From: Verrucomicrobiaceae bacterium
GTDB lineage: Bacteria; Verrucomicrobiota; Verrucomicrobiia; Verrucomicrobiales; Verrucomicrobiaceae
Direction of reading: 5' to 3'
NCBI GenBank assembly: GCA_016795365.1
Contig: JAEUHN010000004.1
Span: forward strand, 62,001-126,000
DNA: 64,000 nt
Made by a program: the position numbers and the translations under genes. Under the pieces are notes generated by a model that did not search any database, had not been told where the DNA came from, and was given only the letters and a program-made list of their open reading frames with translations. Positions 29,301-38,300 of the stretch are shown one piece after another. Within the stretch, counting starts at the first letter, position 1. Each line of letters opens with the position of its first letter.

Positions 29301-32300
29301 CACCAGTTTGAAACAGGCCGAGTTGGTCGCCGGATCAGAGACCGCAATCGCATAATCCTCCACCTCGCCCTTCAAAGCAGACGCTCCGGCAAACGTCGGC
29401 GCAGCGCTGCCTTCGGTGATTCGCACGCGCAGGAACTTGGTGCCAGCTATCGTTCCCACTGGTGGGTTTAGCACAAAGAAGTAATTGCCCGCAGCTGCCA
29501 CTGTCTGAGCCGTGATGGTCTCATTGGCATCAGCCACATCATTGTCTCCATTCCAATCAACGAACACCCCTACCCTGGCTGTGCCACCAGACAACGCGCC
29601 CGTGTTCACTGTTACGGGAATCATGAGTTGTGTGGTGGTGCCGAGCAGCACCGTGGGCATCGGCAAGTCTTCGTCATTGCTGCCCGTGGTATCATCCTTG
29701 TTCGCCGACACATCGGAAGGATCTGAGCTTTCACCATCGGTTAGCGTAGTGCCAATCCGAATATCAGCACTGACGGCTTGCGATGCGGAGCTTACAGCAA
29801 GAGAGCCGAACAGGTGATCTCCGAAGTCCGTCGGAGGAGCGGAGATCGTGACCATATAATCCTCCACCTCACCGCTTGAAGACAAACCCGTGGAACCCAA
29901 AGTGGTATCCAGGCTAAGTCGCAAACGCGCACCTACATCCCCCACGTAGGCTCCCGCAGGCACCGCCGCCGTCACGTTGACAGTCTGCTGTGATGGCGAG
30001 TTCGCCACACTAACCTCTGTTAGCGCCTCGCCCGCATCGGCGAAGTCACCATCGCGATTCCAGTCGATAAAACCATACACGTAGGCGGTTGAGCCCGAGC
30101 TGTTCTTGACCGACACAGGAATCTGAACCGTGCTGCCTGCGGGCATGGAGGGAAAGCTCGTTATGCCATCTTCATCATCAGGCGTCGGCAGGTCGTCGCC
30201 AGTCGCCGTGGTGCTTGGGAAACCATCGAGTTCACCATCGATATTGGTGCCGAGCATTAAGGTGCTGCTGACCTTGTGACGGGGACCGTTATCGCTGATC
30301 AGGGTCTGGTAGTCCCCCGTGGCCGTTCCAGCGATCGTGTCAGGCAGGTCACCGAAGTCATAGCGATCCGGAGCAACGCTCAACAGGTGATCTTCGACCT
30401 CACCGAAACCGCTCGCCCCGCTGGACGTTGGGTTCGACGTCGAAGTCAGACGCAAACGAAGAGCTGGCTGGGTTGGGTTTCCACTTCCATACAAATAGAT
30501 GTCATCAGCACCGCTGCTAGCCGTCCGGTGTATGCGGTAGTAAACGTCGGTCACGCCCACACTGCCGGGCAATGAAGCCCATCCTTCATTCCCGTTGCCA
30601 ACAGCCCATGAAGGCGAGATGAAGGTGTAACCACTGGCATTCTGAGGAATCGGATTGGGCGAGTTCTGTTTCTGAACCGAAGTCCACGTGCTCAACGGTT
30701 CAGAGAAGGTGGAGTTGGTGGACAGTCGCCAATCATCAGCGTCCTCTGCCCCAACTCGACCCAAAGTGAAACCGAAGACCGGAGAGGCAAACTGGAATCG
30801 CAGCACCACATAGTCTGCATCAGCATAGACTGAGTAGCTGAGGCAATCCACCGTGCCATCGGACACCGGACCACGCACTCCAGCATTCACCGTCATCGTC
30901 GCCTTAGATATAGCGGACATGGTGTGTGCGGTCGAAACAACGCTCCAAGTGAAGCCAACTCCATCGAGTGTGCCGGTGCCAGATGTCCCTGAGGGCGCAT
31001 TGAAGCTCGCATAATCACCCGTTTTCAGTGTCAAAGGGACGGTGAAGGTCAGGTTCTGGCTAGTCGCCGACCCCGAAGGCAAATAGGAGGTTTGGGCTGC
31101 CAGACGCTCACCACCCGAGGAGAGCAAGGTGTCATTGAGCGATCCGTCGCCATTGAAATCAACCCAGGCATTGAGATAGCCATTTCCCCCACTGTTGTTG
31201 AAGATGGAGACCGGGATTGTCACACTCTGCCCAGGCGTCATCGTCGCAGGAAGGCTCACGCCATCTTCATCGTCACCACCGGTTATGTCGTCACCGGTGG
31301 CAAGGGAATTGACCGTCTGCGAGAACTCGGAATCAACCGTTGCTCCCAGACGAAGATTCGAATTCATCGTGCTCGAAGCTTGGGTGAAATACTGGAAGTC
31401 ACCGTAGTCCGAAGGGCTTGCGATGGTGACCATATAATCTTCGATCTCACCGAGACAGCTGATTCCTGCTGATGAAGCGCCTACGAATGGCGTGATACGA
31501 ACGCGAAGACCAGCAGTGCCTGCCACGGCACTCGCCGGAACATTGAAGGTGTAGGCTTGGGAGCTGTTGTTGGTGCCACTGGACACCAGCTGATCAACCA
31601 CGATCTGCTCACCTGCATCAATGCTGTTGTTACGATTGAAGTCCAGCCACGCATTGAGATAGGCCGAGGCACCGGTAGTGTTGGTCCGGCTGATGGTGAT
31701 ACTTGCACCCGTCTGTCCCACAATGATACTGGAAGGCAGTGTCACTCCGTCCTCGTCATCGGAACCTCCCGCATCGTCCCCGGTAGCATCAATACTTGTG
31801 AGTGGAGACACCTCGCCATCGACGGCAGCACCGATTCGAAGTGTTGAATTCATGAAGCTGCTAGCACTTGGGAAACCACTATAGTCACCGTAGTCTAGCG
31901 AGTGATTGAACCCACCGAACTGAAAGCTGATGTTCTCACCCGTGGATGTAAGCGTCGAAGGAACCGTTTGGGTGATCCGAAAACCTGTGACCGGTCCTGA
32001 GATCGTCCACGAGGCAGCATCGCCCACACTGTTGCCTGTTCCATTGTTCCAAACCAGAGAGACGGATGATGTTCCCACCCCCGAGGGCGCATTGGTATCA
32101 AACTCACTATCGCCGCCCACAGTGCGAGTGAACGCAGACCAAACCCCGCCGCCAAACAACTCGAAGAGATAGTTCTGGTTGTCCACCCCACCTAGCACAG
32201 AACCATTGCTGAAGCGAACTGGCTGACTGAAGTTCACCTCAAGGACACGCTGGTAGGTCGAAGGTGGAAAGACTCCCGTTCCGCCGTCCATGCCCAGCTC

Positions 32301-35300
32301 GGTAAAAAGCCCGCCACCAAACCCGCTGCTGAATCCTTGCCACCAGGCTGGCGTGAAGTTCTGCGATGTCTTCACTGTGGCGGTCACCCCATTGGCAACG
32401 AAGATCTGGCCCGCACTTCCTGGAAAAGATTGAATGGCACTGAAGTTGAAGTGCACCGTGTCGGTAGTGGACACGATCCCGTTTATGTAATCTTCCACCT
32501 CACCCTGAGTTCCCGCACCCGTAGCCCCCACGCCACTCATCGTGTCGAGTCGGAATCGCATCCCAATGCCGCTGCCAGTGATAGCTCCGACTGGCACCGC
32601 TAGATTGAAACCGATGTTCTGGCTGGACACACTGCTGCCCACCGCCTGATTGGCGAGCACTTGCTCGCCTGAGTCAGTGAGGACACCGTTACCGTTGAAG
32701 TCGATCCAGACACTGAGATAAGCCGTGCTTCCCGTGTTGTTGAAGGCAGGCACGGTGTAGCGGCAGGACTGGCCGGCGACGAGCACTGGCAGAGAAAGAT
32801 TCTCGTCGTCGGAGCCCGCGCCATCATCGCCAGTAGCGCTGCTGTTAGGCTGATCAACGTTCTCGGAGTCTGCGGCGACTGATCCCATGTAAAGCGATGC
32901 ATTTGCCACTGTGGATGCGACGCCAAAAGCAGAGTAATCCCCATAGTCCCTGGCAGCTGGAGTCACGCAGGAAAGATTCGCCGACCAGCCAGCACGGGTG
33001 GTGCTTCCATCCGAGACGAAGCGGAAGGTCAGCGCCGATCCCGATCCCGTCACCACGCCTGGGGAGTTGTTGGAGTTATAGCTGCCAATCAGTGTCGATC
33101 CCGTCGATGGTCCGTCATACACGTAGAGCCAGTCTGTGTTGTTGGCTTCCAAAGTGAAGGCCGTGAAAGCCACACGCATCCGGTCCGTCGTGCCGGTGGT
33201 GAATGTGACAGTGTAGTTCTCACTGTCGGAATAGTTGGCTGCTGCTCCACCTGAGTCCGTAAAGCATCCCGTGCATGCTGTAACAGTCATTCCATTGTAG
33301 GAAGCGATGTCGTAGCACGATGTGATTTTCACCGTGTAGTCCTCGACTTCCCCTGATCCCACTGCACCTGTTGGCGTTGTGGTGCTTTGGTTGGTGAGAC
33401 GGAATCGTGCTCCGCGCTGAGTGCCCACACTCGCCCCGACAGGCACTGTGAAGGTAATAGTTTGTGTGCTTGCCGACGTGCTCGTGACGATCGTTCGCGC
33501 AGCCTCAAGCCTTTCACCTCCGCCACTCACCAGCGTGTCATTGAAGACTCCGTCGTTATTAAAGTCGATCCACGCATTCAGGTAAGCCGTGGAACCCGTG
33601 TTGTTGTAAACATGGACCGGAATGCTGACGGTCGCGCCCTGATTGATAGCTACAGGCATTGTTACACCGTCTTCGTCATCGCCTCCGGTGGCATCATCAG
33701 CCGATGCCGCTGCATCTGCCGTCACTGTCGCCTCCGCATCGACCGACGCCCCCATACGGAGATAGGGATCGGTAATGCTGCTGGTTAATGCAGTCGCTGC
33801 TCCGGATCCATTCCAGTCACCGAAGTCATTGCAGTTCACGACTCCACAGAAAAACGACAGTGTCTTGCCGTTGCCAGAGGCATCGAAAGGCAGGTAAGTC
33901 TGCCAAGTGCTCCCGGTCACATTGTAGCGCAGCACGCATTGATTGAACCAGGTCGAGACATAGATGTTTCCATCGGGACCAAAATCGATGTCATTGGGCG
34001 AGTTGTTAACTCCTGGCATGGCGGAACTGCTGATGAGTATGCCATTCGAGTAGTAGCGCCGAATCTGGTCACCCACGGTGCTGTTCCAGCGCTCATTGAC
34101 CACCCAGAAAGTGCCATCAGGCAGGAACTTCAGACCCATGAAGCGATCATTGGCCGTCGGAGCTGTCGCGATCAACGTGGGGCTTCCGGTCATCGCGGCA
34201 GGCAGCTTGTAGATCTTGCCCTGATAGCCGGTGGCAGGGTTGAAACCCACAGCCACGTAAACCTCCCCCGTATGAGGATGCACATCCACCCCCCAAACCC
34301 ACTGACTGGAACTGCCGAAATCAGCATTCGCACGGAAAGCCACTTCCGTCATTGTCGTGGTGTCGATGCGGTGCAAACCCTGTCCTGATGTCACATAAAG
34401 ATACCGCCGGTCAGGACTGAGCGCGACATCAAGACCGCCACTGGAAACGGCAGTGCTAACGCTCGTCGCACCAGTCACCCGATTGTAGCGGCTCACTGGA
34501 CCATTGTATCCGGCGAGGTAAATAATGTTCTGCGCATCGTCGGAAGTCATGCCCTCGCCACCAGTAGTCAGAGGGGTAGGGCAAATGCGAGGCGACAACG
34601 AGGGATTGAACAAAGCAGACACCACTCGCGAGCCTCCGGCGGTCAGAAGCTCACCCACCATCAGCGTGTGCTGGGTGCACCGGGGAGCCATGGCAAAGTC
34701 AATAGTTAGATTACCTCTCGCGTCTCCCGGGGAGACGTTGTCAGTGGCGCTGGAGAATCCGAGTTCAGTGCCCGTATCCGCGGGCCCGTTAAGATTGGTC
34801 GCCGCAATGACCGGACTCCAGACTCCATTGATTTCGGGTGTGAACGAATCGATGCCGTTTTCCCCAACGTTGTCATCCGAGTCATCCAGTTTCCAACCTG
34901 GAGAGGACTGGTAGTTTTGAAGCACAGCGCCCGACGCAAACTGACTCGCCGGAATCTTCACGTAATAGGAGCCAGCACTGAGCCCGCTAAAGGCGTAGGT
35001 CCCGTTGGCTGCGGAAGTGACCACGTAATTCTGAGTCCCAGCAGTGTTTGGATCATCCACCTGCACATCATCAGCCGTGCCGACCACAGTATCAATTCCA
35101 GGACTCCAAAGCTGCACGGATACTCCGCTGATGCCGGCCTCGGCGGCTCCTTTGATCCCATCGCCATTTGTGTCAGACCAGATCAGATTGCCGATGACGA
35201 TCCCTGAACACGGCGGCATCAACGTGTCCGTCGTTGATAGCAAGCAAGTTGCATCACCTGACCAGACGGCCGTCAATGTGTTGGCCACGTTATTGGCTTT

Positions 35301-38300
35301 GAGCCTGACTCCAGTCCAAGTTTGAACGGACGATGTATTGCTAATCGTGACGCTTCCCGCTGGCGAGTAAAGAGCTGCACCCGTGAGGCTCAGGGATCCC
35401 GCCTTGTTGCTCGTCACATTGATCGTCGCCGTGTAGTAGTCATCTGTTGAGTCAGCGGGCGTTCCATTGTCGTCACAAGCACCTTTCGTCACAGTGATCG
35501 CCGTGATTGAACAGGCTGGATCGACGGTTACTGGATAATCCTCGACTTCGCCTTTCAAAACAGAAGCACCACTGAACCCAGGGTGAGAAGCACCTTCAGT
35601 GAGACGGAACCGAAGATACTTAGTGCCTGTCGTCGTTCCTGCGGGAGGCGTGAAGTTGAAAGTAAAGTTGTTCGTTCCTGCCACGCTCACTGTTTGTGTG
35701 GCCAGAGTTTCGTTCGCATCCGCCACATCGCCATCTCCATTCCAATCCGCGTAGGCAGCGATTCTCGCCGTGCCGCCAGAGATGTTGGCAAGGGCGGAAA
35801 CATAGACCGGAACGGTCACAGAAGCTGCACTACCAACCGAGATGACAGGTATCGAAAGGTCTTCATCGTCCGTGCCAGTGCTGTCGTCTGCGGTAGCGGT
35901 CGCGGTGGCCGGATCGACCAATTCCCCATCGGTAGCCACCGTGCCCATCCGCAGATCGGCATTGGCAAGTTGTGAGGCCGAAGCGAAGCCCGAGTAGTCT
36001 CCACTATCGTTCAAGCAAGGAGGCATCGCTAGATTCAATGCCTGATCGAGGTAACTCTTTCCTGTGGTGGTCAGATCAATCAACGGGTCAAGCCAGTCCT
36101 GCTCCAGCACTGGAAGGCCCGAGTTGGCCGTATTCTGCTGGGCCGAGTTCATGTGCAGGCCGAAATAAACACGACGTCCGTGTGTCGATGCTGCACCACG
36201 ACCCGACAATGCTCCGGGAGCATAGTAAACATAGACCGCATTGGTCCGAGTGCTTTGAGATGACGCATCGGCCCACAGGTATCCAGTTCCTTCCGTGTAA
36301 TAGGTCCCCGTCTCGAAAACCGGAGTGTAAGTCGGGGATGGATTGGAGAGATACCAGTTGGTAATCTGCACATTGGCAGTGCCGTTGTAGGCGCTCTCTG
36401 ACCAGTGCAAGCTCGTGGCACTGAACACCTTCATGCCCACGGCTGTTGGAGCCGTCATGACCATGACAGGCTTGACCACATCTCGAAGTGCCGCATCGAG
36501 GCTGGAGGTTGTGCTGCTGTAACAAGTCGCCGAAACGACAATCAGGTCATAGTTCGCCAGATTCACGGTCACTTCCGTGGCAGGAGCATAGACATCATAG
36601 ACGCCTAGCGTCGAACCCGTGGCTTTCGCAAGACGTGGACTGATCACACCAGGACCATAGATCGACTCGATGTATTTCATGAGCCCGTGATCGAAGGCCA
36701 TGCCATCCTGAGGCTTGGCTTCGCCACAAAGAAAAAGGATCTTACAGATCGGAGCAGGCGCAACAAAGCCGAAATCCACCGTGTTGTCGATGTTACCTCC
36801 TGTCGGCTCACCACCAGCGGTGAGTGTGATGATCGGACTCGTGGTCTCGGCTGTGGTATGAGGTTGCAATCCGTTGTCATTATTGTCCGTCTGATTGTCA
36901 GCATTGCTGGTCACCACGCTGCTCAGGTTCATCGTCGCCAGAGGTCCCGTCAGAGTGAAGTTCGATCCAGCGATTCGGACGGCATACTTCCCGGGCGGCA
37001 AACTACCGAACGAATAAGTTCCGGCCACCGTAGAGACTGTCGCGGTTGTGGTGGTCGCAATCGGAGTTTGTTCGGTGACGCCGATCGACCCATCACCGTT
37101 GGCATCTTTGAGCAAATTTACCGTGACGCCGTTGATACCGTTCTCACTGGTGTCTTTGACTCCATTGTTATTGGCATCATTCCAGACCAAGTTGCCAATG
37201 CCCAAGTCAGCTGCGTTCACTTGCACTGGATAATCTTCCACTTCGCCCTTCAGAGACGATGCTCCGCTGAAGACCGGGGCCGTAGCGCCCTCCGTTAGAC
37301 GAATGCGAAGATATTTGATACCTACAGTGGTGCCCACCGGTGGAACGAGATTGAAGGTAACGTTGGTCGTGCCCGCCGCTGCAACTGTTAGAGCTGTCTG
37401 CGTTTCATTGGTGTCAATTACGTCGCCATCACCATTCCAGTCCGCGAAAACGTTGATTCGCGAGGTGGAGCCGGACAAGTTACTCAGCACGGGTATCGTC
37501 ACGGGAACCGTGATCGAAGTTGCATAGCCAATGGTGAGAATGGGCAGCGTAAGATCCTCATCATCAGTTCCGGTCGTGTCATCCAAGGTGGCTGTGCCTG
37601 TTGTCGGGTTGGTTGTTTCAGCATCCGTCGCTGCGGTGCCGATCTTGATGCCTGCACTCGCCGCCTGGCTGGCCGAGGCAAAGCTCGGATAATCACCGTA
37701 ATCAGTGCCAGCGATTGTGACGATGTAATCCTCGACCTCGCCTGTGCCACCTGCTCCCGTCGGTGCCACGCCAGAAGTTGAATTGAGCCGGAATCGCATT
37801 CCGAGCGGCACTCCTAAAGTCGCTGTGGTTGGAACGGTAAAGCTGAGTGCTGCGGTAGTAGCAGCGTTCGCCACCGCTTGATTCGCCACCACTTGCTCCC
37901 CTGAGTCGGTCAGAACTCCATTGTTGTTGTAGTCGATCCAGACACTGAGATACGCCGAGGCCCCAGTCGCATTGGCAACAGGAACGCTGAACGAAGCCAC
38001 CTGTCCAGTGGTCAAGGTGGGAATCGTGAGGTCTTCATCGTCCGTCGATGTCGAGTCGTCAGCCGTGGCAGTTGAGTTTCCTGTGGTGGCGACTTCAACA
38101 TCAGCCACCGCAGTCCCCAGCCTCAAACTGACGTTCTTTGTGGCACTCGCCGATCCGAAGGCACTGAAGTCACCATAGTCCATGGTGGGAGCAGTAGCTA
38201 CAGTCACAAGGTAGTCTTCCACCTCGCCGTTGGCCCCCGCTCCCGTAGCCGCCACGCCAGTGGTGGAGTTGAGCCGAAAACGAATTCCTATCGCTGTCGA

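Noticed and set aside
36014-36749. Active glutamine amidotransferase
   Set aside because: Only the fold pattern is visible; no clear Cys-His-Glu triad could be assigned, so no activity is claimed.
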